A DNA stretch of 64,000 nt from Bradysia coprophila. Taxonomy: Eukaryota; Arthropoda; Insecta; Diptera; Sciaridae. Of this stretch, positions 30,250-45,061 are shown piece by piece. The notes beneath the pieces are model-generated. The model was not told the origin of the DNA. It made no database searches and saw nothing but the letters and a program-made list of their open reading frames with translations. Where the stretch lies: positions 5,580,001 through 5,644,000 of the forward strand of contig NW_023503555.1 of assembly GCF_014529535.1 (NCBI RefSeq), in the 5' to 3' direction. The translations under genes were made by a program, and so were the position numbers. How positions within the stretch are numbered: the stretch's first letter is position 1; each line of letters begins with the position of its first letter.

Positions 30250-33200
30250 TCAATAAATCCAATTAACTGGAACCCATTGATGTTCGTGACTTAAAGCATC
30301 CAATGCTTCGATTACTTTTCTGAATGTGATGTCAAAATCCTCGTTCACGATGACGGCATCGATGTATTTTTCATATTTTCGTTGTAACAATGCACTCTCT
30401 TCCACAGTTGAAACGAGATCATCGTCCTGTTCGAATTGGGAAGGGGAATTAATTGAATCGGTTATGGTGGGAGAATTCTCAATGTAAAAAGTCTTCTTAA
30501 TGTTCAAATTACCTCGTATAGTGATGCCAATGATTCGAGAGTTCTGGCACGCCTTGAGCTGTATCTGATTGAGCTTTGTCTATCAAACTGAATTAAACAA
30601 AAAAACGAAAAAAAAACGTCAAACATGCTGATGTTAGACAAAAAAAAACAAAATTTTCAAGTCTTCTGGGTCTTATTGGTCATGCCGATGGTCATACTAC
30701 ATTTAGCTTTTTCAATTCTCAGAAGGTTTTTCAGAAACCTCCTCCCTCAGTAACACAATTTCGATAAAGAAACGTCTAAAAATGGCACCACACTCAGTTG
30801 CTCTTTGTCAACTCTCCCGCATCTTAAAGTGTGTGTGCCATTTAAAGACAATTTGTATTAGATGAAGCTTGATGTCTTCGGCCGAAAGATTAGTCGTTAA
30901 AGTTTAACCCCACAACATTAACACAAAGAAACCACATCGAAATCAACGCAAACCGAACAACGTACCACTCAACTTACCGTCAAATTCCGTTGAGATCCTC
31001 CTGTAGCTCTTCGTTCAGCATAGATTTGTTTCAATTGTTCCATGCCCGGCGCTGCAATGAATATTACGTACGGCATGAACTCGGTGCTGTTATGCAACAT
31101 TTTTAGCGCACTGGGAGCACAGTCCAAAACACACATTTTGCCTGGAAAAGTGAAAGAGAACCAGTGTCAGAAAACTGTGTCTCACTTGAAAGGCACAGAA
31201 GTTATATTACCTTGTTTGATAACTTCACGAATGGAATCGAGATGCGTCCCATACAAATTGCCGCTGTGTTCACCATGCTCCAAAAATTGGTTCCCATTAA
31301 TTTCCTGTTCCATTTCCCCTCGATCCATGAACCAGTATCCTTTTCCATTCTCTTCCAGGACACGCGGCGCCCTAGATGTATCTGAAAAGCTCGATCCATG
31401 ACTTTCGGGTCTTCGGACGCAAAATTAACTATTTACTCACGTGGTATAACCGTTCCGAATTTCTCTGGATCGCTGTTGATCAAACGGTTCTTCAGAGTAC
31501 GTCTACCTACGCCCTGGACACCGATTAGGATTAATGTCTTCCTCTTGAACGGTGGCATCCTTGTCACTTCTTCGTATAACTGCATATCGGCCTTGTCATA
31601 ATCTCCATTCGATTTTGATTTGTATAACGTTTTACGCTTCTTCTTTGAGATCTAGGGGACGAGTGGACCGTTAACAATATATTCATCAGCATCAACGACT
31701 ATGATTCTCGACTTACTCTAGTTCCACAAATGCTAATCTTATGAACATAATCGGCTTCTGGTGGCACAAAAGCTTTTCGCCTTTCTTCAAGTTCTTGTGA
31801 TGGAATTAAGCCAGTCTGCTCATCGTTTCCAAAATGTTTGGCCTGCCACCAGTTTGGGTCTTTTACGTTAATAATCTATACGGTGGAGACGAGACATTCT
31901 TACTACACATTCATACAATAAAAATGGAATGAGAAAAAGAGCAAAACATACTTGAAGAATGTCTCCGTGTGAAAATCCCAATCCGATTTCCTTGCATGGT
32001 AGTAGCGTGTCTTCGTTGGGATCATAATCGAATAGGGCACGCATATAGCACTAGAAAATGTACGGAAACGAATCCTTTTTATAACTTTTTGTTTTGTTGT
32101 ATTCAATTTTACTTGTTTTATTGATCTAACAGAACAAAAGCTTAAATAATATCTAAAATAAAACCGAATTCGTGGAGGTAGATAAATGTGTTTCTCTGCA
32201 TTCATTTAATGTTCGATTTGGTTTACATTTCAGAGCATCTAAAATTGATGGGACGTAACGTACTTCATGCTACTTGTGTGAGTCAATCATTTCAGCCTTT
32301 CAAAAAAAAAATATTTTGAACATTTTCGCCTTTCAAGTAGCATTGGATGAAGTAGATTCGTGCATCGCTGTGGAAGCTGAACGGTTAATTTTTTAAGCTT
32401 AAAATAAATTGTCCGGATGCAGAATGTCTTTTCCTTTGAAATTATTTCGCTTTCAAGAAACTGATAAAAATACCCACGGAAGACGGGGATATAGCTGCGT
32501 TCATAAACCCCTTAAACTCTTGAATTACTCACATTTAATACACAGTTGAAGTGAAATAATGCAACTTCAGAAAGCAATTTGAGAAACAGTATTGATCCCT
32601 GCCTGCCTTTGAGTTTTTGTTTTCGAGAAAATTATCTCGAAAACTTTCTAATTTAATTGACTTTCTCGAACTCGAACTCTTGATTTTCTAAATTTCAATA
32701 AAATTCAAAAAATTCTGTAAAATTTGAGACAAATTTTCTCGAACACAAGCAGTGAGTACAACGGTTTTGGTTTCATATTTAACTCAAACAAAAGATTTTT
32801 TTTACTCAGGCCAATAACTTATGTCGTGCTGACAACAGGTTAAAACTTGATCATCTAGAACGGCGTGACTTCGAGTTACTTCTTCTATCTAACAATTTCC
32901 GGGCGGCAAGCTTATCACGAGCGAATCTTTTACTTCTTTTGATTTACGTATTTTCAAAAGACGGATTACAAAACCTATTAGTTTACCGTAGAACAACGTT
33001 TTACTTGGATTAAACATCTGATGTCGATTAAAAATAACTTGTCAAGAAATCAATTCCAATTAAACTTATCTTTAGCTGTCTGTCGCATCATTATTTAACG
33101 AGCTACTGAAAGCCGTGGGAATGGACCGAGAAAACACCTTTTAGGCCATAATTTCAATATTTTCGTACTCTTTTATAATTCCTTCAACTTGAAGTGCAGT

Positions 33201-36200
33201 GGAGAATCTCCAGTGGAGATGAAAGAGAAAAGTATTGTAATTTATTGTATTGTATTGCCTTTAAAGACTTTGTCCATTCCCGCAGCTCCGTCAGTAAAAC
33301 TTGGAATGAAATTTCTTGGATAATGTTTGGAAAACATTTTGTCATAACTATACATCTACTACCATAATCGTAACATTTTTGTGTACGAGTCACATTAGTT
33401 TTCCGGTACGTTCAATGCTCACCGGAACTAATGGCTCGAAATGAATGCAATATATTGAAAAACACATTTCCGACCTCGTAAACATCATAATAAAATTGAT
33501 ATGAATGTACTGTGTTCTCTGGCGTTTTTTTTTTCAACTGCCACCAGTGTTAAGTGTGGAATGCATGAACAATGTGAGAGTGTAATAAAAAAAATCAAAA
33601 AAATTCAACGAAAATAAGTAAAATAATAGACAAAAGAGAAAATTATTCTAACTAAAAAGTGTTCAGTGATGTTTTCGGATTGTGAAAATATTTTTGTGTA
33701 CTCTACGAAAAGAATGTAAATAAACATTTAAGTTAAAAACGAACATTAAAGTTATTAATCTACTCTTACTTATTAGACATACCATTTTTTCGAATATGAT
33801 AGTGGATTATTTTTTGTGTGCTGTTACATACAATTTATTTTATTGTGTAGACATCTGCCCGTCACCAATTCTTTTTCTTTTTTTTCAAGCACTGTGTGTA
33901 GCCATTATGGATAGGTGGATAGAGATCAAAATAAAAAAATAAAAAAAAAAACAAAAGAAGCGTGAAACCAAGCAACGGAATGAAATATTATTTGATGAAT
34001 GGAACATATTACATTGCATGGGTCAATAGGTCATGGTGAGGTTAGCGGTGCGGTGCTGAATATATGCATTTTTTTTAAATTGCTGATAGAGTATTTGGTC
34101 GCTACAAACATCGTTCCATTATAAATTTTAAAAAATGAGACTGAGATGTGTTCTTCCTGTAACTCTGATTGGGACACGATAATAATAGAGAGAACTCTAC
34201 TTTTATGATTATTGGGTGAATTCAAAAAAGTTTGAAGGAAAACTCTGTTAATTACCAGCAAACGTTAGGCATATAAGAACTGGTAATCGTTGAAACCACT
34301 GCCTATCTTTGGGAATTTTGTTTTTTAATTTTCTCGAAATGTTATTGGTTTTAGTCAAAATCGAGAAAATCAAGAAAATTTTCGAGAAAATTATTCAATT
34401 TTCGCGAATTTTCCTCAATCAAGAAAATCTTAAAGTTATCGAGGAATTTTTTTCCGATTTTTTGCGAATTTTTCTCGATTTTTGTGAAATTTTCTATAAT
34501 GAATCCTAATCCTGATACGAATAACCGACAATTTATGTATTTTAGTATCTCTAAGCATCGGTAAATGGACTGCCCTCACAAACATTAAATCCAACATACA
34601 CCAGTTATAAGAAAGGCGGCTGAAAAACCATTTGCTGAGCTAATAAAATGTTAGCGGATCCAATCGGGCAATCGTGGCACACATTATTATGAAATATATT
34701 TGTAGTACTGAACATGTCAAGTCGGAGCGTATAAGTGAACTTTTACCTCGACTTTTGTCTACATACATTTCTCAAGAGTTAAATGTTTTCTCTGGTCGTG
34801 TTGGTGGTCTGAAACGTTTCAGAAATACACCGCGAATGAAACTATACTGAAAGTATATAAATAGGAAATAAAGAGAGAACAACACACGTGACACACACTC
34901 AAAAATAGCATTGGGATAGAAGGTCACACCGCTTGAAATCTATCTGGTCTTTTGCAGATGTTTTACAGATATTTTCTAGCAAGTTTTGCAATAAAATGTT
35001 TTTCAGATGTCAGCTTGAAAATATGAATTCGCATGATTAGTAATTGGAGAGACGCTTCTTGGCCTTCACGGACGCCACGCTCATCATGAATGTAAATTAT
35101 CAAATCTGTTACTTCTTTTGATCTAAGTAATTCTCACAAAATCTCTTACTTCAGTTGCTCTACCCAACAATGTACTATATAGACCACATCAGTCAAAGTT
35201 AATCGTTTTTTTGTGTAATCGCAACTGATAACAGATGGTAACATATGATAACGTATAGTTGAGGGTGACATAAGCTTTCTTGATTAAAACAAAAGAAATT
35301 GCTTGGTGAACCAACACAAAATAAAGCGTTAGTGAATGCAGCAACCAAACTTATAATAACAAAAAACCGCTAAAACTAAAGAAAGAAAAAACCAAAAAAA
35401 AACACAACTTACCGTCAGTTTCTTTCCAGTATCTAAATTTCTTCCATTTTTTACCTGTCCACCAGACATTGTCAATCTGGCTGATTTCATCTCTTCATCC
35501 AAACTCGGTCCAATTTTCAGCGTCACTGATTCCTTGGCCAACAAAATTTGTTCCTGCAGTCCTTCCGGCGTCGACACAGGCACTCCGTTCACCTCCAAAA
35601 TTACATCACCCGGATGCAGCAATCCCTGCCGATCGATCATTCCGCCCGACAGTATACGTGCAACCATCAACTGTTTGTGTTCATCCACTTCGACCGTCAA
35701 TCCCAACGGTTCGTTGGGATTCCGGCGCAGACCAACCATTTTGATTGTTTCGCTGGGCATTTCGTTGTTTTCGATGTCAATCAGATTGTTAACAAATTCA
35801 ATTCGTTTCGGACTGTCTTTAACGGGCTGTTCGCCGACTTCGTCGTGAGTTTCGATCAGTGATTTAACATGTGGTTTGGTGAGTATGCGGGCTAGTTCTC
35901 TAGCATCGGGATGTCTGGCAACGGTACACTTTTCAAGTATTTCCGATATCAGTTGTTTGTTGTTTAGCGAAACGGGACGAAGTGGTGCGGCGACTTCTTC
36001 GAATGAGTCAGTTATCTGTTCAGAAAGAAAGTTTTCTTTATTAAAATCAATTTTCCTTGGCTAATAATTCATTCAGATGTTTGCTATTCTAAATGTCCCA
36101 TTAACATCGCTAACGTGAATAAATGAGATCCAGTTTTTAAGTCATCATAAAATATCCGACGTAACCTTTCGCATGAATCATTTAAAAAAAAAAAACATTT

Positions 36201-39200
36201 TTCACAACACAGGCAGTCTCTCAATTAGATCGTCATCATAACAGCGATTTATCTCTAATTAGTTCATTCATAAAACGACGTCGTTGTGCTTATTTCATTA
36301 AATTAAAAAGAACGAACGGAATATTAGAGCAAATTGAATTAATAAAGAATTTTCTTCGTTTATATTATGTTGATGATGATCATCGTTTGCCACATGAAAC
36401 AATAAACGAGAACGTGCTGATGATTTGTATTCTGTGTTTTCATTAAAAAAAATTTGTTCAGAGAGTATACCTACCTACACGTAAAATTATGTTTAGACTG
36501 CAGTTAAGTAGTGAAGGTTTTGCGCAATTTTTGTTTATGTTAATAGAGTAAAGGTGATGAGGTGCACACGGTATAGGGTGTTCTGAAAACAGTATTTTAC
36601 TATAATAGGTGTAGCTATTCGCTAGGGTCTGTGGTAGAATTATATAGCTTTGAAGTCTGGCTTTGAACTACGAATTACGATCCTAAGTCATCAGTTTGTT
36701 GAAACTCGTGAAACAAAGACAACAAACAACCGCTTCGTAAAGAAGACTTCCCTTTTCTTGAAGCACCACAATTACCCAATATATTATGTAATGAAAAATG
36801 AGCTGCCTGAGCGCAGCATTAGAGAAAATTGGGAGTGTTTGTTAATGAAACAATTTGATGTTTTAAAGGAATCATATTACGTTCAATCAACTCTATAGCG
36901 TTGATTTATGCGTAGTTTATATAATGACTTTAACCCATCCATATAAGGTTTCTAAATCAACCAACGTACAAAGTAAGTAACGTACAATATCGAAAATCAC
37001 GGCAACAACTTTAACCATACACAGACGAAAAGCAAATCACCTGCATGATTATTGAATCTTCTGATTTACAAGAATTTTCAACGACTTCAAAGAAAATCTT
37101 TTACTTCATTTGTTTAAACATACACTTTGGCATAAAAGTCGTTTCAGGCAAAGCTCATCGCTTATTTTTGTAGTAGCTGTCGATAACATATTGATGACGT
37201 AGTAGTTAATTAAACGGTTCTAGATCGCGGGTAATAGTTTAATGGGAGAAATTTGTGGTGAAAATTTGGTTCAATTGTTTAGTTTCTGGAGAAAATGAGT
37301 AAAAATGTACTAAAATCATAGAGGCTAAATTCATAACGCTGCATCTGGCATGGACATAAAATATATTCAGAGGAAGGCTGATGAAATCACATTGTAAAGA
37401 TAGATGACTTTTCGCTGTATGAGTTAAAACATACAATACAAACTGTCCTAGGCGGTAGTTCTTGTCACCAAAGCCCCCAAATTTGACAATTCAGTGTTAA
37501 TGCTAGGACCAGTTTGCAATTTTTAGGACAAAATGACTATTTGCTCATCATAATAAATAACGTTGCGTTTCATACATCAGTTGTCATTTAGACCAACAGA
37601 ACCATCGGCGAATTATGAAACATGCCGTAAATTATGAAACTTTCCCATTCCTATTTCGATTTTAGACTTGTAAGGTTGAGCCAAAAAATTGTTATGCAAA
37701 CCGCTCAACCCTTTAACTCAGACTCCCCCTGGAACTGTGGGCTCTCAGGCTCCCCTGGAAATCTGGGCTTTTGAGCGATGCCCAAAGAGCTTTTTGATTT
37801 TTTGTATGATCAAAAGGCTTTTCACAAATTTTCGTCATTCAACATGCAAAGAACTTTTGGGTTTTATTTTCAACTTTTTGAAAGTAATTTACTATTTAAA
37901 TTAAGACTTTGAAGTTACAACAAGACTGACACATAAAGTACAAACAACACACTGTCGTCAATGTATGCAAATAGCGACCTGCGACTGTTAATTATTTTAT
38001 TGTTGTCAGCAACATTTTGAGAGATCTCAAAGAAAAAAGAGTCTTTGTTCCATTCGAAAGTCGTCTTTTATATACATTAATTCACTCAGCTGAATGCGGG
38101 CGTTGTCACAGGCGAAAAATTCGCGCAAATTATACACAAAAACACATTCGTAGAGCGGTCAATGATGTATAAGAAGACAACAATGACCGTGTCTCCCCGG
38201 TTTCTCGAGTATGTTTATAATTCCAGTAAATACACGAAACTGTAATACATAACGAATCATGCGTATGCATAAACACACAGGTTAAAATCACCTGGGATTA
38301 AAGTGTGTTTTTGGTTGTATGTGTGTTAAAATACACTGATATGTTACTATAAAATGCACATCAGGGGAAATGAAAATCCTTCTTTTCTTTATACATCACT
38401 TCACCATGCAATTCACACTGCTTATTTATTTACTTAAGGCTTTACGTGGATTTTTTTTGATCATTAACAAGTCTCACGAATTGAGAAGTGTGTGAGAGAG
38501 AGAGACAGGTGACGTCATACTCATTCTTATATCGACACATATCAAATATGGCGGAATTTTTTAGTTTTTTTATTTAAGTTTTTTTTAAGTTTTATACTTT
38601 AACTGATGCGCCAGCAACTTATGGACTTTTTCAATTAAACTTTTTAATTGGAATCACATTCATTTATGAAGCGAAACGTAGACAAATTAGCTGATTCTTT
38701 CGCTGTAATATCGCTACTGTGTCAAGGTACACACCCAAAAATCAGACAATCACAAATTGGTTTACTGCTGGCTAAACCACTGCCACATTTCATGCAAAAT
38801 AGTGAACGAGAATTTCTGAAACCGATCGCTGTCGATAGACTAAACTTACTTCTTGCAGGTCTTCCTATTCAACGTTTATACTTTCGGTAACAACGTGTAA
38901 ACAATAACCGACCGTAGGATATTACGATCATATATTACGCACGATTTATATACAAAACAAGTGGTTGATCAAACGGAATTAAAGGTACTGGAGCGCTATG
39001 TGTTGGATTGATTGCAATATACGCCTAACTACTCCGATCCAAGAACACTTATACAATGCAGACGCGATTGTATTTCACAGTAACCGTAAGCCGTGTGTAT
39101 AAAATGTTTCGAATTTCACTTAGACCGTGAATGTTTATTATTATACACACAATCATGCTGCCATGACGATGAATATACTTAATATACACAATATCGTTAA

Positions 39201-42200
39201 ATATATCGCGACTACATACCTCTACTCGCTGCTGTGTATGCTATGCACTAATATTTATTACACCTTCATCGCATGAACGTTACCTATACAGAGAGCTTGT
39301 TATGGGCTATTTCAGCGCTCCATACCTCTATCCGTTTGTATATATTACACAAAACCGTCTGTAAGTCGAAAACTAGTTTTTTTGATCAAACATTTTTGGA
39401 TTGATACGATTTCGGATAAAGCCGCTGTAATGAAACCAGTCACGCGATTTTTTTTTAAAAGTTGAAGACTTTGTGAAAAGTCGTTGGAATTTGGCAATTG
39501 TTTTACTATATTCAAAGGCGTTTTTATGGCTATTGAATAATGTACCGGTAGAAGTGCCGATAAGATCGGTTTTATGAATAAATTTGTTCCGTTCATTTGT
39601 TTACTTACTTTGATTAACTGAGTAACAGCAGGACTATCCAGCAGTCCTCGCAAGAATACGAGATCTGTTTCATTTGCTCCAGCTCTGTCTTCCAAATCCT
39701 CCAAATTATTTTTTACATGTTGGTAGGCATCTGGAATTAAAGAAATCGAATCAGTAATTATTAAACGTCGAATCGTTTCTTAGCTTTTAGAATTGAGACA
39801 AAAGTTAATTGCAATAGGTGGCGCAACAGGGAAGTATTCATAATGTATGAGACTAGATCACAGATGTCTTCTAGTTTTTCATGTCCGATATCCAATATAT
39901 CACATTAATTCATTGAAAATCTTTACTAAATTACATCGAAAAATCTATGCAAAGAGATGACTTCCCTTCGATTGATTCTCAAATCTTCTTTTCTGTTATA
40001 GAATTCTAACTCGTGAGGTTTTCCTCATCCTCACTCAAAAGGAAAGCGTATATGCAACCATCGAATCTGTTACTTTCTTTGTTTAAAGTATGATTTGAAG
40101 AAAAATCTGTTACTTCGTTTGTTACAGCATACATTTTGCTATTTAAATGGAACATTAGCAAGAATTCATCAGTTAATCGTGTTGTTGTCGATAACAGATA
40201 GATAATTGCTTATCTTTATATATAATCCGATTCAGATTTTTCTTAATTAGTTTCAAACAAAAGAGTTTACTGCATGCCCTATGCGAAAGTTGACCATTAC
40301 ATACCAACTCGCCCTCTGCGAAAATTTAACTTTTCGTGAATTCTTTCGTCAACTTTCAGGGAGTAAACAAAAATGAGCATTGGACGCTGCTACATAATTC
40401 ATTAATTCAGAAAAAATTCAGAAATAATTTTATGATACTCGCAATCTAACTCGCGTGTTTTTAAGCAACTTGCTTCGGCACCTTTTTTCAATAAGTGTCT
40501 CTCCTTAGGCTCAGATATGGAAACTTTACAGTTTTCAAAAAGATAGGTACCGACGCTGGTTCAACACCTATGAGTATGATTTTATCGCAAAATGTTTACC
40601 ACATGCAATGAATTAGTTTCGTAGCATCCAATGTAACAGACGGCAAGCATGTGACCAGTATTATTGTCGGGTCTATTACTTCCATCAATCAAAGTATTTT
40701 TAATCGGTTGATTTCAAATATTTCAAATCGTTTGAAATAGCTCCTTTGAATTGTTTCAGCATACTGGAGCTATGCTGTATTACATTGTTTTTGTTAATTA
40801 ATGAATGAAATAAAGAGAGAAAGAAAATCTTGTACTTCAATTTTTTTACATGTATTTTACTATGTAAAGAACCACATTATCCAGAGCTTGTCATTATTTT
40901 TGTCGTCGTTATCGATAACAGATGAAAATGAATAGCCGTGACAGGTTAATGAAGGTCATGATCATCCATTTAAAAAATTTAAAATCATGTCTCCCAAACG
41001 CGAAACTGTTTATTTTCCTACGTTTTCCCTTAGATCTCACTTCTTTTCCTTGCCTAAATTTTGAATTGAACGACCGTTGAATTCTGCAAAATGTTTTACG
41101 ATGATTATTTGTTTCTCAAACTCAATAAATGTAACATATAAAATCGGTCTCTCACTTTATGTACTCCAATAAAACATCCATTTATCGTTTATTTTTCATT
41201 CCCACATTGGAATCAATAAATATATTTATTCCACCAGGCAAGATCTGTCGGCAAACTATCAAATGCTTCAATAAATTCACAACATTATGATAGCAATATA
41301 GAGCGAAAAACGTATACATCAAATGGTTTCTGTTTATAATTTAAATTAAGTACAGAGAAAAACTAAAATTTGATTTCAGTTTTGCTTATTTTGAAACACA
41401 TCTATCAGATATGCATGCATGCTTTACCGATAAAATGTGGATTGTAACGAAAATTTGGTTTTCTTTTTTTTTTAAATTCTGATACACAAATTGTTTCGAT
41501 ACTCCCCTAAATTCGAATCAACAGAGATATTTTTCGTTTAGAGTGCTTGTGACAAAAAAAAGATTCTTTGTAAATAGATAAATAATCAGTTAATCATCAA
41601 GGATAAACATCCTCAACACAAACAACACGGGGACACAACGGCCGAGTCAATTTTTCCACTAAAATTTGAAAAACATGCAAGCGGTCCTTTGAACATAGGA
41701 AAAGGTTGTTTTGAAATTAATAGTGAAATGCAATAGGTTTTTCTCTCAGACTATTACATTTTAGTACGTTTTGTTATGTGTCACTGAATTATTTTTTCAT
41801 GAACAAACTTCACTGCTGTGACATTTCATGGGAATGATGTGAAGTTGTTACACAAAAACATAGTACAGTGTGAATGAAGTACTATAAAAAAATGTGGCTC
41901 TACAGGCCAACCGACTAAGCGAATAGCGTCCGAACAGCAAACACTGTATGGTGTAGTTGTTTATTATGAACCAGGGAACCATTCTTCTTTGCGTTTGTTC
42001 GCCGAGGAACCCATACCCCAGGGTTCTTTATCACAAACTTTGTGAAAATTTGCAATCAACAACTGAAAATTAGTGTCAAAGTACCATATACGGTCGAAAC
42101 TTGAGGTATTACCATCGATATAATATAGAGGGTAGATAAGCAAACACAAAGAACGTTTGTGGGGAAAGAATGCATGAATGCATGTGTATCATAACTTACG

Positions 42201-43686
42201 TTCTAAGAAAGCGCGCGGAATAAATATTTGAAAATCTCCTTTTTGAATGTACTTTTTAATGTCCCTTCGCTTGTCCCTTGTGCTGTGATTAAAATTTTGT
42301 GTCGTTGTGTGTGTGATATATTTCCGAATTTTTGTTCGTCGTGTGTGCCAATCTACCCTATATTATATCTATAGGTGTTACAGCAAACACATGTAAAAAG
42401 AATTCCTCCCTTGTTGAACAACCCATTCTTTTCACCACTTCACTAAAGGAGTTTTTGTTCAGGCGCTATATATAAGGAACCACTTACGTGTTGTGCGAAC
42501 TTTAGTAAAAAATTTACTGTTTTCATTAATTCAGTTGAAGTGATTTGATTGGGATTTGACCTTTCACAGACGTCAAACGCAACTATATCAAAATTATACG
42601 TTTATGGAATTATCGCTTCTACTACTTCATTCGGTGATGTAAATGTTTTGAAAATCTTTGACTTCATTAGTTACAGCTTACATTTTGCTTTAACAGACCA
42701 TATTTGTTAGAGCTCAACGGCTATTTTGTTGTCGCTGTCCGTAACAGATGACACGACGTATAAGTTTGATTGTCCATTTGTTGGTTGAAAAATAAAACTT
42801 GGTACAGCGATAAGAGTAAAAAAATGACAAACTCTATCAACAAATCAAAAGGCTTTGTTCAACAACATTTTATAATGGTGAAAATAATGGAAATTTCCAC
42901 AAGATCGGAGCTAGGGCCGGTAATCGTTCGAGCTCGAATTTCCCAATTTTTTTTGTTTTAATAGGTATGAGAGGTACATCTTAGTTGGATGAACCTATTT
43001 TAGTAAGTGTAAGTCGAATGCATGATACACCGTGGTATCCAGATGTTGGTGCGTTGACTTTGCAATCTGTCAAAACGAGACGGAAAAATAGGTATTTTCT
43101 ACCCCCAACTGTCATCATACAAATTGCCAACAAAATGTCGTTTTTTCATGGCGTTTTGAGTGGAGAGAACAAGGTTAACCGTTACAATTAAAATCCACTG
43201 CTGACTGGTAGCGATTAGTTTGTCGAACGAGTAATGCGAGTAATACTCCATTAAAACAAACTCGCTGCATCAAATTATTCGTTTCGTATATACCGAAAAC
43301 ACACGAGCACGGAACAGATTTATCGAGATTTATTTAACGGATTGAAAATTATGTTCTCGTGCTTGGCTCAGTGCGTTAATGGAATCGACAATAATGCTGC
43401 GTTTTCCATAGTTTTTCCTGAATTGAATATCTGATTACAATGGAAAACGCAGCATAATCTTCGATCCCATCAACGCAAAATTGCTCGTGTGTTTTCAACC
43501 TTAAATATGCCTTACAGTGTCTGTCACAATAATTTCGACAATCATTCGACACTACAGACAACTTTTTATGGATACTACACAACACTCACCATTGTCCACA
43601 TTCATAGATTCCCCAATGTTCATTTGATTTATACTCGACAATAATTCGCGCTTATCTTGCTGTTCCTTTTTCGATAAACGCACCAT
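30250..43686 (-). CDS. vari: MAGUK scaffold, PALS2/MPP6 type (fly varicose)
   Basis: Varicose-type MAGUKs are septate-junction scaffolds under the plasma membrane. Ten coding exons join in phase to 625 residues: 43686-43590, 39730-39609, 36015-35413, 32050-31952, 31875-31717, 31651-31441, 31381-31211, 31141-30978, 30587-30513 and 30426-30250. Domains in order: L27 region (about 35-150), PDZ from about 160 with EPLGLTV and [16 protein letters not shown]3 at about 275-345 with [15 protein letters not shown] and [10 protein letters not shown], a HOOK-like basic stretch ([10 protein letters not shown]) and a guanylate-kinase-like domain from about 397 with [23 protein letters not shown] and [10 protein letters not shown]. 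The C-terminus QWVPVNWIY matches the family. The degenerate nucleotide loop is normal for MAGUKs. Introns 1 to 3 are 3.4-3.9 kb, the rest 59-390 bases. A second possible first exon is at 57491-57350. Confidence 0.95.
35104..35236. repeat. MITE with ATCTGTTA ends, in MAGUK intron 3
   Basis: It opens ATCTGTTACTTCTTTTG and closes ACTGATAACAGAT, with inner AAATCTCTTACTTCAGTTG. It is intact at both ends. Confidence 0.72.
37090..37195. repeat. MITE with ATCTGTTA ends, partial, in MAGUK intron 2
   Basis: Only the inner AAATCTTTTACTTCATTTG and the right side GCTGTCGATAACATA are left. The terminal tip has changed. Confidence 0.5.
40065..40199. repeat. MITE with ATCTGTTA ends, in MAGUK intron 1
   Basis: It opens ATCTGTTACTTTCTTTG and closes GTTGTCGATAACAGAT. 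The internal repeat of the opening motif is AAATCTGTTACTTCGTTTG. Confidence 0.72.
40672..40923. repeat. MITE with ATCTGTTA ends, longer copy
   Basis: It runs from TCTATTACTTCCATCAATC to TTATCGATAACAGAT over about 250 bp, roughly 110 bp longer than typical copies. The start sequence with TTGATCAAAG-like words recurs near 51220. Confidence 0.6.
41796..41930. repeat. dispersed repeat, copy 1 (second copy at 48372)
   Basis: It shares AACTTCACTGCTGTGACATT, GAATGAAGTACTATAAAAA and CTACAGGCCAACCGACTA with 48372-48522 in the same order. Family unknown. It is intronic in the MAGUK gene. Confidence 0.65.
42645..42749. repeat. MITE with ATCTGTTA ends, partial, in MAGUK intron 1
   Basis: The inner AAATCTTTGACTTCATTAG and the right end GTCCGTAACAGAT are present. 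The left end is missing. Confidence 0.5.
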
Positions 43687-43689
43687 ACT

Positions 43690-45053
43690 GCTTCTTCAAA
43701 ATCGTATTCACTTTTCAATAAAAAAAAATTTTGTTTTCCACTATAGTTCCCGTCAAGTTTGTTATTATGACTACCACAGTCTAAATACATGAATTGGATG
43801 TAGGTAGAACCATAATACTAAATCCCATGCTGTAATTAGCTAATTATACTTGACTTTGCTATTTACTATTTTGCAAAACGACACACGAATGACTAAGTTT
43901 AAATGGTTCAAATTAAGTGGGTCTTAAAATAAATTTTTATTGTTTTGAAAATCTCAGTTTCACATAACACTCTCCGGCTGAAAGGAATATTTTTAGCGTC
44001 ATTTTCTCAACAACTTTTTCGCACGTTTACATTCGGTTCAGATTTTTTTCTTTTTCTTTAAATGTATCCAAAATGCTGTAACCACACCGTTGTCGATGAA
44101 CAATATACATAGAATGATCTCTCAATATATATGTTTTCGGATGTTCATTTTCAATCGAAAACACTTTAGCAGAAATATCGGAAATGAGCTTGTACTCGAG
44201 CTGGTTATTTACTACATGACACATGATTCGGTGTTTACAGGAAACACACAATAAATTAGCGCGTGGAAATGAAAAACATTTCAGTGGATGCCTTTTTGGC
44301 GAAAATACACGTTTGAGTCATATCAGAGACGGAGATAAACACATCAAACCACTTTCTGAGAATTTCTTGTTTGTTGCTGTCATTGCTTTGAATGTTCTTT
44401 AGGTGTCCTTTGAGCATTTGAAAGGGATCAACTTAAAGATAAATTAAACGGAAAGCGGCTAGTGGATAAGGTGAAGCAAGTTAAGTAGCGCACTTTATAT
44501 AAAATAGTTAAATGCAGAAATAGGACATGTCACATTATAGCGAATATTAGCAAAAATGAAATTTCTTTTTTTTTCCAGTTCCTGCATTTACTTTTGTTCT
44601 ACTGAAGCCCACTTCATTGATTATGCAGTCAAAAGTTGTCTTTTTGATTCTTCAACGCTTTTTACATCCGGGTAGATTCTTTTCACTCTTAATTCTGTCT
44701 CTCAAATGCTAAAAATTTGGCGGAATTTGTGTAATATCAATGAAGTTGTTGTAAGCTGCATCTGAAAATGAATTTTCGGAATTTTATGAAGCCGTAGAGT
44801 GATTAGGAGTTAACCATAAGCTTTGGCCATGGTTTTGTTTTATGACAAATTCAGTGGCTGAACTGCTTGAGTTGTATTTCTTCAATCTACTTTTGGTGGC
44901 ATATCGATGGAACAATTTCTTGCTCAAACAAAATACACTTAACGTTAGTAAAATTTAGACATTTAGAAAATTTGATTCAGTTGTTTCTTATCTGTTCCAC
45001 CCATACAAACAAAAACAAAACTGCTAATTAGTCTTTATACGTTTTACCACTAC
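43690..45053. other. upstream of MAGUK coding exon 1, no gene seen
   Basis: This should hold the 5' UTR or promoter if the ATG at 43686 is the normal start. No clear TATA box was found on the minus strand and no other coding exon is convincing. Confidence 0.35.
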
Positions 45054-45061
45054 CAATAACT

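Noticed and set aside
31202..31399. Minus-strand 65-codon frame over the guanylate-kinase exon
   Set aside because: It is out of frame with the MAGUK exon and has no conserved motif.
35469..35862. Plus-strand frames over 90 codons
   Set aside because: They are shadows of the PDZ exon of the MAGUK gene on the minus strand.
38648..38890. 80-codon plus-strand frame in MAGUK intron 2
   Set aside because: No signal peptide, family motif or splice context; likely chance.
42182..42330. Possible non-coding alternative first exon of the MAGUK gene ending at a GTAAGT donor
   Set aside because: It has a good donor on the minus strand at 42190 but no start codon that would continue in frame; too weak to list as a feature.
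44027..44251. 74-codon minus-strand frame upstream of the MAGUK gene
   Set aside because: No donor in the right phase and no similarity to MAGUK N-termini.
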